From IMG/VR virus record IMGVR_UViG_3300048834_000433, positions 1-23,004 of that record: 23,004 nucleotides of DNA. One strand, given 5' to 3'. The notes under the pieces were generated by a model. That model searched no databases, had not been told where the DNA came from, and saw only the letters and a list, made by a program, of their open reading frames with translations. Position numbers and translations under genes: made by a program. Below, in pieces: positions 11,690-19,284 of the stretch. Positions within the stretch are counted from its first letter, which is position 1, and each line of letters begins with the position of its first letter. The stretch is from a virus.

Positions 11690-12690
11690 TGCTTCCGCTC
11701 ATGTCGATCTTCAAATTTGGCGGCGGCCAAAAAAATGCGGGCGACGCCGTCAATGGCGAAAGCCCGCATAAGGATCAAAACATGCTGAATATAGCGACCG
11801 CCGCGCGAAGCGGCAATGGAAGCGCGTCCAACAACGTCTTTTCTCAAGGAAATGTTGCTGAAGCGCGACGCGCCAAGGCGTGGCTTGAGGATCGTATCAA
11901 GCAAGCGCAGCGTGGTCCTATCTCCGAAGTTGTCAATCTGACACCGGCTCTTGCCGAGCTTCTGCTGGAGCGAAACCCAGACAACCGCAACGTCCGCACC
12001 ACCAAAGTCGAGGAATATCGGAGAGATATTGTTGCCGGAAACTGGTCGCTGAATGGCGAAACCATCAAGCTTTCCATCGAAGGTCTTTTGAATGATGGCC
12101 AGCACCGTTGCGTTGCCGTTATCTCCGCTGCGACGCCGATCAAAACCAGTATTGTCTTCGGTCTCCCGCGCGAAAGCCGGATGACTGTAGACCAAGGCGC
12201 GGTCCGAACTGCGGGCAATTATCTCGGGATGGACGGCGTTGCAGATGCGAATGTTGCGGCGTCCGTCGCCAGCTTCGTCTGGCAGTATGAAAAGCGCGGC
12301 AAAATTGCCCGCGGAGGGGCTGAACGTCCAACCAAAGTGCAGATCGCGGAATCGTTCCGCGCGCACCCTACGATCAGCGACAGCGTGCGCGCCGTTCCGA
12401 ACAGTGGCCGTGTTGCCGGCAGCAAGTCGGTTCTTGCTTTCTGCCATTACCTGATCGGGCGACGCGCTCCCAACCTCGCTACGGACTTTATTCGCAAGCT
12501 CTGCTTGGGCGAGGGGCTCAAGACTACAGACCCAATCTATCGGTGTCGTGAGCGACTGCTTGCAGATCGCCGCCTGAACGCTTCCGAGAAGATTGAACTG
12601 ATCCTTCGGACCTGGAACGCAACTCGGGGCGGTAAGGTCATGAAGCGGACCGTCCATGTCACGGGCGAAATCCCTGCCTTGGAGCGCTGA
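11689..12690 (+). CDS. DGQHR-motif phage protein (ParB-like superfamily?), 333 aa
   Basis: Residues 95-145 contain NPDNRNVRTTKVEEYRRDI, NWSLNGETI and a DGQHR motif (136-140). This resembles the Gly-x-His-Arg box of ParB/Srx-type nucleotide-binding domains and is found in many phage proteins of unknown role. A helical C-terminal half follows (KSVLAFCHYLIGRRAP, ILRTWNATRGGK). The start has GGAGG seven bases upstream and overlaps the cro stop. It directly precedes a true ParB-like gene, suggesting the two work together in DNA handling or host regulation. Confidence 0.65.
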   Translation: MLPLMSIFKFGGGQKNAGDAVNGESPHKDQNMLNIATAARSGNGSASNNVFSQGNVAEARRAKAWLEDRIKQAQRGPISEVVNLTPALAELLLERNPDNRNVRTTKVEEYRRDIVAGNWSLNGETIKLSIEGLLNDGQHRCVAVISAATPIKTSIVFGLPRESRMTVDQGAVRTAGNYLGMDGVADANVAASVASFVWQYEKRGKIARGGAERPTKVQIAESFRAHPTISDSVRAVPNSGRVAGSKSVLAFCHYLIGRRAPNLATDFIRKLCLGEGLKTTDPIYRCRERLLADRRLNASEKIELILRTWNATRGGKVMKRTVHVTGEIPALER

Positions 12691-12693
12691 GCG

Positions 12694-13512
12694 ATGAAGC
12701 AGGTCGATGCGCGCGAAATTGAATTTATCGAAGTGGAGTTCGTGGAGGTCCGCGAAGGCCGCCGCGCTCTGAATGAGAAAGCCGTCGAAACTCTCATGGA
12801 GTCGATGGTGCGTATCGGCCTGCGAACGCCTATCTCTGTCCGCTACTACGCGGACCGCCCGGACTGGATTGCGAAGGGCGATACGGATGACGCGCTGGTG
12901 CTTATGACCGGCCGTCATCGCCTTGAGGCCGCGAAGCGCCTTGGCTGGGAAAAGGTCGAGTGCATTGTCCACAATGAAGGCGATGAAGTCGATGCTGAGC
13001 TTTGGGAGATTGCGGAAAATCTGCACCGCGCCGAGCTGACCGCGCTTGAGCGCGACGAACAAATTGCTCGATGGGCCGAGCTTGCTGCGAGGAGGGTTTC
13101 CGACAAGTTGTCGGAAACTGGCAAGGCTAAGGGCGGGCGCCCAGGCATCGCAGCAAAGGCAGCCAAAGAGCTCGGCGTTGACGAGCGAGCCGTGCAACGC
13201 GCTGTCAGGGTGGCATCGCTCTCCGACGAAGCTAAGGCTGTTGCACGTGAAACGGGCCTTGCTGACAACCGCACGGCGCTTCTGGATGCCGCAAAACGGC
13301 CAACACCAGCCGAGCAAGTCGAAGCGATCCGCCAGCGCGCCGCTCCGAAGGCTGTAAAGCTCGCAGACGACCCGCTCAACAATCTGGAAGCCCGAGAGAA
13401 GCAGGTCGCCGCGCTCATGGCAGCGTGGAATCGGGCGAGCAAAGAAGCGCGCGAAGAGTTCCTGAGCCGGGTCGATAGTCCCGTCATGGATGCGAGCAGG
13501 AGGCATGCCTGA
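12694..13512 (+). CDS. ParB/Spo0J-like protein, 272 aa
   Basis: Residues 1-110 form a ParB N-terminal (CTP-binding type) domain with EGRR at 21-24, the GRHRLEAAKRLGW box (73-76 is GRHR) and ENLHRAELT (108-116). Residues about 145-175 form an HTH (AAKAAKELGVDERAVQRAVR). An Ala/Arg/Glu-rich C-terminus follows. Domain order matches ParB partition or ParB-like regulatory proteins, but there is no ParA gene in the window. Known roles of such phage proteins range from partition to transcription control. A parS-like sequence lies within this gene. The start follows GGAGCG by seven bases. Confidence 0.8.
   Translation: MKQVDAREIEFIEVEFVEVREGRRALNEKAVETLMESMVRIGLRTPISVRYYADRPDWIAKGDTDDALVLMTGRHRLEAAKRLGWEKVECIVHNEGDEVDAELWEIAENLHRAELTALERDEQIARWAELAARRVSDKLSETGKAKGGRPGIAAKAAKELGVDERAVQRAVRVASLSDEAKAVARETGLADNRTALLDAAKRPTPAEQVEAIRQRAAPKAVKLADDPLNNLEAREKQVAALMAAWNRASKEAREEFLSRVDSPVMDASRRHA
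13239..13254. promoter_or_regulatory. Second parS-like palindrome, inside the ParB-like gene
   Basis: TGTTGCACGTGAAACG is identical to the site at 10495-10510 except for one base, and matches parS consensus at 14 of 16 positions. It lies in the codons for AVARETG, so protein constraint may explain part of the match. Confidence 0.45.
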
Positions 13513-13609
13513 TGTTTTCAGCATCTTGCGCTACCTCGCTCTCCGCTTCTGCGCGTTCTGGACAACCATCCAACACGTCACTCTTAGTAAATTTGCGTTC
13601 GGAGTAATC

Positions 13610-14023
13610 ATGTCGGGCAACGTAGCTCTACAGACGGATAAGTCTAACTTCGGCACCGAAGAACATTTCGGTGAAACCCGAAGAGAACTTCGGTTGATGC
13701 AGGAAGTTATGCGCGTGGCGCGCAGCTTGTGGCCTCAGAAGACTGCGAACGAATTGGCTTACAGGACAGGGGTTTCTCAGCGCACCGCTGAAAACTGGCT
13801 GTCGCTTTCGACCGGAATTTCTGGCCCCGCCTTAAGTGCGCTCATTGCCAGTGAAGAGGGGCTTCATTTCATCGAAGCAACCATCATCGCTCAGGGAAAA
13901 GGTCTTCCGATCTTCTGGCGGCGCTTCAAGCGGCGTCAAGAGACCTCGCAGATGAAACGGGACATTCGACAAATACAGATGCGCTTGGAAAAGCGTGAAG
14001 CGGATGAAGATGCGGAGTTGTGA
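13610..14023 (+). CDS. HTH DNA-binding protein, 137 aa
   Basis: A helix-turn-helix at about residues 45-70 (ANELAYRTGVSQRTAENWLS) follows a charged N-terminus (EEHFGETRRELRLMQ). The C-terminus is a basic coiled coil (WRRFKRRQETSQMKRDIRQI). ATG 13610 has GGAG seven bases upstream. The frame is open 40 codons further back, but that stretch is hydrophobic and follows the parB stop, so it is probably a leader. It may regulate middle genes or load replication proteins. Confidence 0.65.
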   Translation: MSGNVALQTDKSNFGTEEHFGETRRELRLMQEVMRVARSLWPQKTANELAYRTGVSQRTAENWLSLSTGISGPALSALIASEEGLHFIEATIIAQGKGLPIFWRRFKRRQETSQMKRDIRQIQMRLEKREADEDAEL

Positions 14024-14154
14024 TGTGGGATTTTCTCTCGCGCGTCTGCGCTTGGCTTGCTCGGCATCACATTCGTCGAAGCAAAGTTTGGGTGGCGCGT
14101 AAAGAATACTGCGAGGGAGAGATCACTCGCGAAGAATTGAGAAGGCGTACCTGA
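14023..14154 (+). CDS. 43-aa basic phage peptide
   Basis: ATGA overlap with the previous stop and GGAG just upstream support a short gene reading MWDFLSRVCAWLARHHIRRS and ending ITREELRRRT. It is Trp/Arg-rich with an amphipathic N-terminus and could contact membrane or DNA. No family is recognised. Confidence 0.5.
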   Translation: MWDFLSRVCAWLARHHIRRSKVWVARKEYCEGEITREELRRRT

Positions 14155-14218
14155 GCGTTCCTAATTGCGTAGTCAGCCGACACTAAGAGCGGCGATGTTA
14201 CTTAATGGTGGGGAATAT

Positions 14219-14365
14219 ATGGCGGCTCGTAAGCTATCCCAGCCTTCGGCTTCAAGCCGGGAATATCTGCGATTGCGAGACGCGAAGCATAAGCAGCTAC
14301 GGGCTGAACTTCGTGCTGAACGCAAAGCCAAGCGCGAAGCAAAGCGCGCGGGGAAGGCTGCGTGA
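14219..14365 (+). CDS. 48-aa highly basic helical peptide
   Basis: It starts MAARKLSQPSASSREYLRLR and ends in a Lys/Arg/Ala helix (RAERKAKREAKRAGKAA), probably nucleic-acid-binding. GGGGA lies six bases upstream of ATG 14219. The end overlaps the methyltransferase GTG, so the two are translationally coupled. Confidence 0.5.
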   Translation: MAARKLSQPSASSREYLRLRDAKHKQLRAELRAERKAKREAKRAGKAA

Positions 14366-15042
14366 CCTTCCGTCGTGAAATACTTGCCGAGGGCATTGAA
14401 CTCTACAACGCGGACTGCCGCGAAGTATTGCCGACGCTTGGCAAGGTGGATGCTGTCGTTACTGATCCCGCTTATGGGATCAATGCGGCGCGGACGCGCA
14501 ATAGCCAGAAGCATGGGTGGACTGATTTCGAGGTGACGGGCTGGGACAAGGAGCGCACTCCGCCTGAGCTGGTATCTTTAGCCGTGGCCGCCGCTAAGTA
14601 TTCCATTGTCTGGGGCGGCAATTACTTCACCGATGCGCTCGCTCCAACAAGCAAATGGCTAAGTTGGGATAAGGGGCAAACCGATTTCTCGCTTGCTGAT
14701 TTCGAGTTGGCGTGGTGTTCATTCGACGGTGCCGCGCGGCGCATAGAATACCCCCGATCGAAGGCGCTGCAGGACGGTAAGGTTCACCCGACTCAAAAGC
14801 CTATCGAAGTAATGCGCTGGTGCATCGAGAAGTTGCCGGCCGGCTGCAATGTGATCCTCGATCCATTCATGGGCTCCGGCACCACTGGCGTTGCCTGCGT
14901 AAAGCTAGGTCGCAAGTTCATTGGCATCGAGATTGAGCCGAAGTATTTCGACATCGCCTGTCGGCGCATTTCGGAAGCGCTGAAGCAGCCTGATTTCTTC
15001 GTAGAGAAACCCAAGCCCGCAAAGCAGGAGGCGCTTCTATGA
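14362..15042 (+). CDS. Beta-class DNA methyltransferase (N6-adenine or N4-cytosine)
   Basis: A 226-residue protein with catalytic motif IV (TDPAYGI, 34-40) before the SAM-binding motif I (DPFMGSGTTG, 167-176), which is the beta-class order, and the HPTQKP box at 142-147. It has DPAY where DPPY is usual; variants at this position occur in phage enzymes. The target recognition region would be residues 45-135. It transfers methyl from S-adenosylmethionine to A or C in DNA, most likely to protect phage DNA or alter regulation. It starts at GTG 14362 with GAAGG upstream. No cognate nuclease of a restriction system is adjacent. Confidence 0.85.
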   Translation: MTFRREILAEGIELYNADCREVLPTLGKVDAVVTDPAYGINAARTRNSQKHGWTDFEVTGWDKERTPPELVSLAVAAAKYSIVWGGNYFTDALAPTSKWLSWDKGQTDFSLADFELAWCSFDGAARRIEYPRSKALQDGKVHPTQKPIEVMRWCIEKLPAGCNVILDPFMGSGTTGVACVKLGRKFIGIEIEPKYFDIACRRISEALKQPDFFVEKPKPAKQEALL

Positions 15043-15209
15043 AAGACGGAATCTTCCACTTCGTCCGCATTCACGAAGCGCCGCTATGGGAGCGCGCGGG
15101 ATGGATATTCGTTGATGATCTTGGGGTGACGCATGGCGAGTGGTCGGTGCTAATGCGCTGGCTATGTGAGTGCTCTATTCCGCTTCCTAACAAGGCGGGG
15201 GCTGCGTGA
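15039..15209 (+). CDS. 56-aa phage protein
   Basis: Starts at an ATG overlapping the methyltransferase stop, with a strong AGGAGG eight bases upstream, and ends in TGATG shared with the RusA start. It reads MKDGIFHFVRIHEAPLWERA and contains DDLGVTHGEWSVLMRWLCEC. The His/Trp/Cys content suggests a small folded domain. Function unknown. Confidence 0.6.
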   Translation: MKDGIFHFVRIHEAPLWERAGWIFVDDLGVTHGEWSVLMRWLCECSIPLPNKAGAA

Positions 15210-15676
15210 TGGCCGCTCGCAACTACACAGAGGAATGGCTGAACGGCACCATTGATCGCAAGAGGGTTAAGGAGCAGGGGCCTGCAATCGAATACACGCT
15301 CGATCCGCAGGAAATCTATCTGCCGTTCCCGCCGTCCGTAAACGCAATGTACCGCAACGTGCAGGGACGTGGGCGCGTCAAAAGCGGGCTCTACAAGGAT
15401 TGGGAAGAAGCCGCTGGTCATGACTTAAACCGCCAGAGCCCGAAGCGGCACAAGGGGCCTGTAGAACTCACCATCTATCTGCAAGAGCCGGACAACCTTC
15501 GGCAGAAGGATTGCTCAAACTTCGCGAAGGCTGCCGAGGATTTTCTGGTCAAAGCCGGGATCATCGAAGGCGACGGTCATTCAATCGTTCGCTCTTGCAA
15601 GCAGGTCTGGTCATCTGAAACCCGTGGCTGCCGTGTGTCTATCAGGCCAGCGCCGGTTCATGGAGGTGCGGAATGA
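15209..15676 (+). CDS. RusA-family Holliday junction resolvase
   Basis: A 155-residue protein. After a 30-residue extension it has the RusA core: YLPFPPSVNAMYRN, LYKDWEEAA, then PDNLRQKDCSNFAKAAEDFL and VKAGIIEGD. Asp101, Asp111 and Asp122 sit where RusA has metal-binding aspartates. It should cut branched DNA produced during recombination and replication, clearing the genome for packaging. ATG 15209 overlaps the preceding stop; GTG 15206 is an alternative. Confidence 0.85.
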   Translation: MAARNYTEEWLNGTIDRKRVKEQGPAIEYTLDPQEIYLPFPPSVNAMYRNVQGRGRVKSGLYKDWEEAAGHDLNRQSPKRHKGPVELTIYLQEPDNLRQKDCSNFAKAAEDFLVKAGIIEGDGHSIVRSCKQVWSSETRGCRVSIRPAPVHGGAE

Positions 15677-16038
15677 GGGGGCGCACTTGGGTAAAAAGCC
15701 GTGTCAGTGATCAGCGTTGGGCGCAGGTATTCCGCGCCGATGCTCTGACAGAGCAGGGTGGGGCTTGTTGCTATTGCTATGAGCCTCTGACCTCCAAAAC
15801 AGTAACCGCCGATCATGTGCGACCGAGGATCAAGGGCGGCGTGACCGAACGCAAGAACATCAAGGCGTCTTGCCGAGCCTGCAACATGGCAAAGTCAGCG
15901 ATGACGCCAACCGGCTTCGTGGCTGCGATCAAGTACCCTAAGCCTGGCGACAGCATCCATATTTGGTTTGCGCACTACCGGCGTCGAATCTTTCTCGCGA
16001 CGGCTCGCGCCTGTGAGCGGATAAGGAGCGCGGCATGA
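15673..16038 (+). CDS. HNH endonuclease, 121 aa
   Basis: Zinc-binding HNH: Cys32/33 and Cys35, TADHVRPRIKGG (His48), Asn62 and Cys67-x2-Cys70-Asn71 (CRACNMAKS). A C-terminal helix follows (FLATARACERIRSAA). ATGA overlap with the RusA gene places it in the recombination/replication operon. It may be a nicking or junction-processing nuclease. Confidence 0.8.
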   Translation: MRGRTWVKSRVSDQRWAQVFRADALTEQGGACCYCYEPLTSKTVTADHVRPRIKGGVTERKNIKASCRACNMAKSAMTPTGFVAAIKYPKPGDSIHIWFAHYRRRIFLATARACERIRSAA

Positions 16039-16541
16039 ACCTCCTATCTCCAGCAGAGCGGCACGGCAACGCTGTTTGGACTGGCGCTAACCGCGAGAAG
16101 CTAGAGAAGCTTTGGAGCGCAGGCTATTCGGCGCGACTAATCGCGGCTGAATTTCCCGGCACCACCCGCAGCGCGATCTTAGGCGCAGTTCACCGGCTCA
16201 AACTCCCCAAGCGACAAGTCGCGGTCAGCGCCGAACGCGCTGTCTATGTGCGGTCAAAGGGGAAGCCTCGCGCCGTGCGGTCGTTCAAGTTTAAGCCGAT
16301 TGTATGCGAACCGATTGAAGTCCCAATTCCTGATACCGCGCTTCGCGTGTCTTTGCTCGACCGCAAGGATCACCAATGCTGTTACCCGATCGAAGGGATG
16401 ATCTATTGCGGAGCGGATAAGCAGGCTGGCTCTAGCTACTGCCCATGGCATCACCGCCGGGTGTGGGTGAAGCCTATCAAAACGCGCAAGGTATCGGAGC
16501 CGCGCGTCAAATCGTTCTCTGAATACGAGGGGGTAATTTAA
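16035..16541 (+). CDS. GcrA-family cell-cycle regulator
   Basis: A 168-residue protein. Residues 13-60 have the GcrA N-terminal HTH: AVWTGANREKLEKLWSAGYS, ARLIAAEFPGTTRSAILGAV, HRLKLP. The C-terminal region has the typical Cys-rich segment (CCYPI...YCGADKQAGSSYCPWHH). GcrA binds the housekeeping sigma-70 holoenzyme and activates promoters carrying CcrM-methylated GANTC in alphaproteobacteria. A phage copy could redirect host cell-cycle transcription or help phage promoters. The start overlaps the HNH stop and follows AAGGAG. Confidence 0.85.
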   Translation: MNLLSPAERHGNAVWTGANREKLEKLWSAGYSARLIAAEFPGTTRSAILGAVHRLKLPKRQVAVSAERAVYVRSKGKPRAVRSFKFKPIVCEPIEVPIPDTALRVSLLDRKDHQCCYPIEGMIYCGADKQAGSSYCPWHHRRVWVKPIKTRKVSEPRVKSFSEYEGVI

Positions 16542-17473
16542 TGGCCCGCTGGTTTAGGCTTTACGATGACACGCTAAACGACCCGAAAATTCTTAAACTT
16601 TCGGACAAAACTCACCGCATCTGGATCGGGATTTTGTGCGTGGCCTCCAAGAATGATGGGGCACTTCCGCCATTCGAAGACATGGCTCTACTGCTTCGTA
16701 TGAAGCCGGAGAAACTCCAGCCTGAACTAGAAAAGCTAATAGCTGCGGGGCTTATTGACCACGATGACCTCGGCCTTCGCCCCCATAATTGGCAGGGAAG
16801 GCAGTATAAAAGTGATGACTCGTCTGCCCGAGTTTTAAAATACAGAGAGCGCAGAAAATCGATCGGTCTTCCTTGCATTAGCGACTACTCGAAACATAGG
16901 CCTGCCCTTATTCGACGAGACGGTGAGTGCTGCGTTTATTGCCGTTCAAAAGAAAAACTAGTTGTCGATCATATGGTGCCAATCGCACTAGGCGGCACGG
17001 ACGACGAGGACAATCTAGCTTTGGCTTGCAAAAGTTGTAATAGCGGCAAAGCCGGTAGAACCCCGGAACGCGCGGGTATGACGGTAACCGTGGCGTCAGC
17101 CGCAGATGCGCTCAAAAGATACCGTGACAATAAGAAAACTGTAACGGTGACGGTAACGCCCCCAGAGACAGAGACAGAGACAGAGACAGATTCGGTAGCT
17201 AAAGCTACCGGCGCTCCAGCGCCTGTGGTTTCGATTGATGCGAGAACGGCGCTCTTTCGAGAGGGCCTTAAAACCTTGCAGGCCATGACGGGTAAGCCTG
17301 AGGGCGGCTGCCGAACCCTTGTCGGCAAATGGCTGCGAGACGCCAAGGACGACGCGCGCAAAGTCCACAACGCAATCCGTGACGCGGAGGAGAATCGTGT
17401 TGCGGACCCCGTGCCGTGGATTGAGCGGAGCCTTCGCGCGCCGGAGTATGATCCATACGCGGGCGCGATATGA
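16541..17473 (+). CDS. Replication initiation-type protein with an internal HNH nuclease domain
   Basis: A 310-residue protein. Residues 1-106 resemble the winged-helix N-terminus of phage replisome-organiser proteins (WFRLYDDTLNDPKI... LPPFEDMALLLRM... LIDHDD). Residues 115-180 form a complete HNH: Cys131-x2-Cys134, VVDHMVPIALGG (His144), Asn158 and Cys163-x2-Cys166-Asn167. Residues 185-218 return to the usual linker of such proteins (LKRYRDNKKTVTVTVT, ETET repeats), and 235-300 form the helical C-terminus. The sequences on the two sides of the HNH (KYRERRK and KRYRDNKK) look alike, as if the domain entered a linker. It precedes the primase-helicase, which it may help load. Confidence 0.75.
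   Translation: MARWFRLYDDTLNDPKILKLSDKTHRIWIGILCVASKNDGALPPFEDMALLLRMKPEKLQPELEKLIAAGLIDHDDLGLRPHNWQGRQYKSDDSSARVLKYRERRKSIGLPCISDYSKHRPALIRRDGECCVYCRSKEKLVVDHMVPIALGGTDDEDNLALACKSCNSGKAGRTPERAGMTVTVASAADALKRYRDNKKTVTVTVTPPETETETETDSVAKATGAPAPVVSIDARTALFREGLKTLQAMTGKPEGGCRTLVGKWLRDAKDDARKVHNAIRDAEENRVADPVPWIERSLRAPEYDPYAGAI
17164..17189 (+). repeat. GAGACA hexamer repeat in the replication gene
   Basis: Four in-phase GAGACA units encode an ETETETET linker. Such Glu-Thr runs are frequent in this protein family and expand or shrink by slippage. Confidence 0.7.
17193..17210. repeat. Perfect hairpin directly after the hexamer repeats
   Basis: CGGTAGC (17193-17199) pairs with GCTACCG (17204-17210) around TAAA, inside the linker codons. 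Along with the palindrome ACGGTAACCGT at 17081-17091 it marks this linker as structured DNA. Confidence 0.6.
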
Positions 17474-19284
17474 GCGGCGATATTCTCGAGGTAAAGCGCC
17501 TCCTGGCATCGCGGGCACAGTCGGTCGCGGAGTATCTGCTGCCACGCGGCCGCAAGGAAGCGAGCGAGTGGAGGGTAGGGTCACTCTCCGGCGAGCCCGG
17601 CCAAAGTCTCGGCGTCCACTTGTCCGGAGACAAGGCTGGCATCTGGGCGGATTTCAACGGCGGCAAAGGCGGGGACTTGATCGACCTGTGGGCGCAGACC
17701 CGCGGCATCGATCTGAGCAAGGCTCTCGAGGAAGCGCGTGACTGGCTCGGTATCCAACGCCCGCAGGCTTATCGCGAGCCGAAGAAAACCTACGTACGGC
17801 CGGCGAGGCCGAAGTGTTCCGTACCCGCAAATCGTGTGAGGGATTACCTCACCGTGGATCGCTGCATCCCCGATGACGTGATTGGACGGTTCAAGATCGG
17901 AGAGGCGGGAGAGGATATTATTTTCCCGTTCATGCTTCCTGACGGCACCTTGGCTCTGGCGAAGTCCAGAAAGGCCGAGGACGGCGCGAAACCGGTTCCT
18001 ACGGCGAAGGACTGCGAACCGATTTTGTTCGGCTGGCAGGCGCTCCCTGAGTCAGCGCGCGAGGTCGTAATCACGGAAGGGGAGATCGACGCGCTGTCAT
18101 GGGCTGCTTACGGGTATGCCGCAATGTCGGTCCCGTTCGGAGGCGGGAGTGGGGCCAAGCAGCAATGGATCGAGAACGAATACGACCGGATGGCGCGGTT
18201 CGAGAAGATCTACATCGCGACCGATATGGACAAGCCGGGCGATGAAGCCGCGGCGGAGATCGCAACGCGCCTCGGTCGGCACCGCTGCTACCGCGTTCGG
18301 ATGCCCAAGAAGGACGCGAACGAATGCCTGGTGTCAGGTGTCACGCCCGAGGAAATGGATCAGGCGATCCTGTACGCGGAGAACCTTGATCCCGAGGGAC
18401 TGCGGAAGGCGTCAGACTTCGAAGGGCAGGTGATCAGCCTGTTCTGGCCCTCGCATGACCAGAAGATCGGGTATCAAACCCCCTATGGGAAGCTCGAAAA
18501 CAAGCTGTATTTCAGGCCGTCAGAGTTGAGCCTGTGGACCGGCGACAGCGGAGCCGGCAAGTCGCAAATCCTGTCCGATTGCATGGTGGACTGGATCAAG
18601 CAGGGCAGCCGTATCTGCCTCTCCAGCCTTGAGATGCGCCCGCAGCAAACTCTCAAGCGCATGGTGAAGCAGACGGTAGGCGTGGATCGTCCTACCGAAC
18701 ACGCGATCACGGAATCCCTGAAATGGCTGGACCGCGGGCTGCTCCTGTACGAGCGTGTGGGCAAGGCGGGCATCGACGGGCTGCTGGAAATCTTCGACTA
18801 CGCCCATGCCAAGTACGGCTGCGATCAGTTTGTGATCGACAGTCTCATGCGCCTCGGGATCGAGAGCGACGACTACAACGGTCAGGAAAAGGCGATCTAC
18901 CGCTTGGTGGACTGGACGCTCTCGCGGCCCGTCCATACGCATCTCGTAGCCCATGCCCGCAAAGGCGAACGCGATCGCGGGGTTCCTGAAACGCAGGACA
19001 TCAAGGGCGCCATGGAGATCGGCGCCAACGCCTTCAACATTCTTGGCGTGTGGCGAAACCGGAAGCTAGAGGACGAGATCAAGGCAGCGCAGTCCGAAGC
19101 GGAAAAGCAGGCGCTCAGCCAGAAGCCTGGCGTGATCCTGAACGTCGCCAAGCAGCGCAACGGCGACTTTGAAGGCAAGGCAGCGCTTTGGTTCGATCAG
19201 GAAACGTACCGTTATCAATCGTCCCATGACCGTGGCGTCTGGGGCCGTCGCTATCTTCCGAACAACCGAGAGGCAGCAGCGTGA
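17470..19284 (+). CDS. TOPRIM primase/DnaB-type helicase (T7 gp4/Twinkle-like)
   Basis: A 604-residue replicative protein. The N-terminal 1-100 looks like a CHC2/primase-associated domain but without the zinc cysteines. The TOPRIM domain has EGEID at 203-207, VPFGGGSGAKQQW and DMDKPGDEA (Asp252, Asp254). The helicase core has Walker A GDSGAGKS (358-365), Walker B FVIDS (454-458), and a later RecA-like segment (HLVAHARKGERD, MEIGANAFNILGVWRN). It unwinds DNA at the fork and may prime it. Lack of the zinc finger suggests weakened or template-independent priming. ATGA overlap with the replication gene confirms one module. Confidence 0.85.
   Translation: MSGDILEVKRLLASRAQSVAEYLLPRGRKEASEWRVGSLSGEPGQSLGVHLSGDKAGIWADFNGGKGGDLIDLWAQTRGIDLSKALEEARDWLGIQRPQAYREPKKTYVRPARPKCSVPANRVRDYLTVDRCIPDDVIGRFKIGEAGEDIIFPFMLPDGTLALAKSRKAEDGAKPVPTAKDCEPILFGWQALPESAREVVITEGEIDALSWAAYGYAAMSVPFGGGSGAKQQWIENEYDRMARFEKIYIATDMDKPGDEAAAEIATRLGRHRCYRVRMPKKDANECLVSGVTPEEMDQAILYAENLDPEGLRKASDFEGQVISLFWPSHDQKIGYQTPYGKLENKLYFRPSELSLWTGDSGAGKSQILSDCMVDWIKQGSRICLSSLEMRPQQTLKRMVKQTVGVDRPTEHAITESLKWLDRGLLLYERVGKAGIDGLLEIFDYAHAKYGCDQFVIDSLMRLGIESDDYNGQEKAIYRLVDWTLSRPVHTHLVAHARKGERDRGVPETQDIKGAMEIGANAFNILGVWRNRKLEDEIKAAQSEAEKQALSQKPGVILNVAKQRNGDFEGKAALWFDQETYRYQSSHDRGVWGRRYLPNNREAAA

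Noticed and set aside
11686-13524. A 612-codon open frame on the minus strand opposite the DGQHR and ParB-like genes
   Set aside because: It is the antisense shadow of two recognisable rightward genes, has no family-like motif or ribosome site, and arises from high GC codon bias.
13490-13609. N-terminal extension of the HTH protein from an ATG at 13490
   Set aside because: It overlaps the parB end and is hydrophobic, while ATG 13610 has a well placed GGAG.
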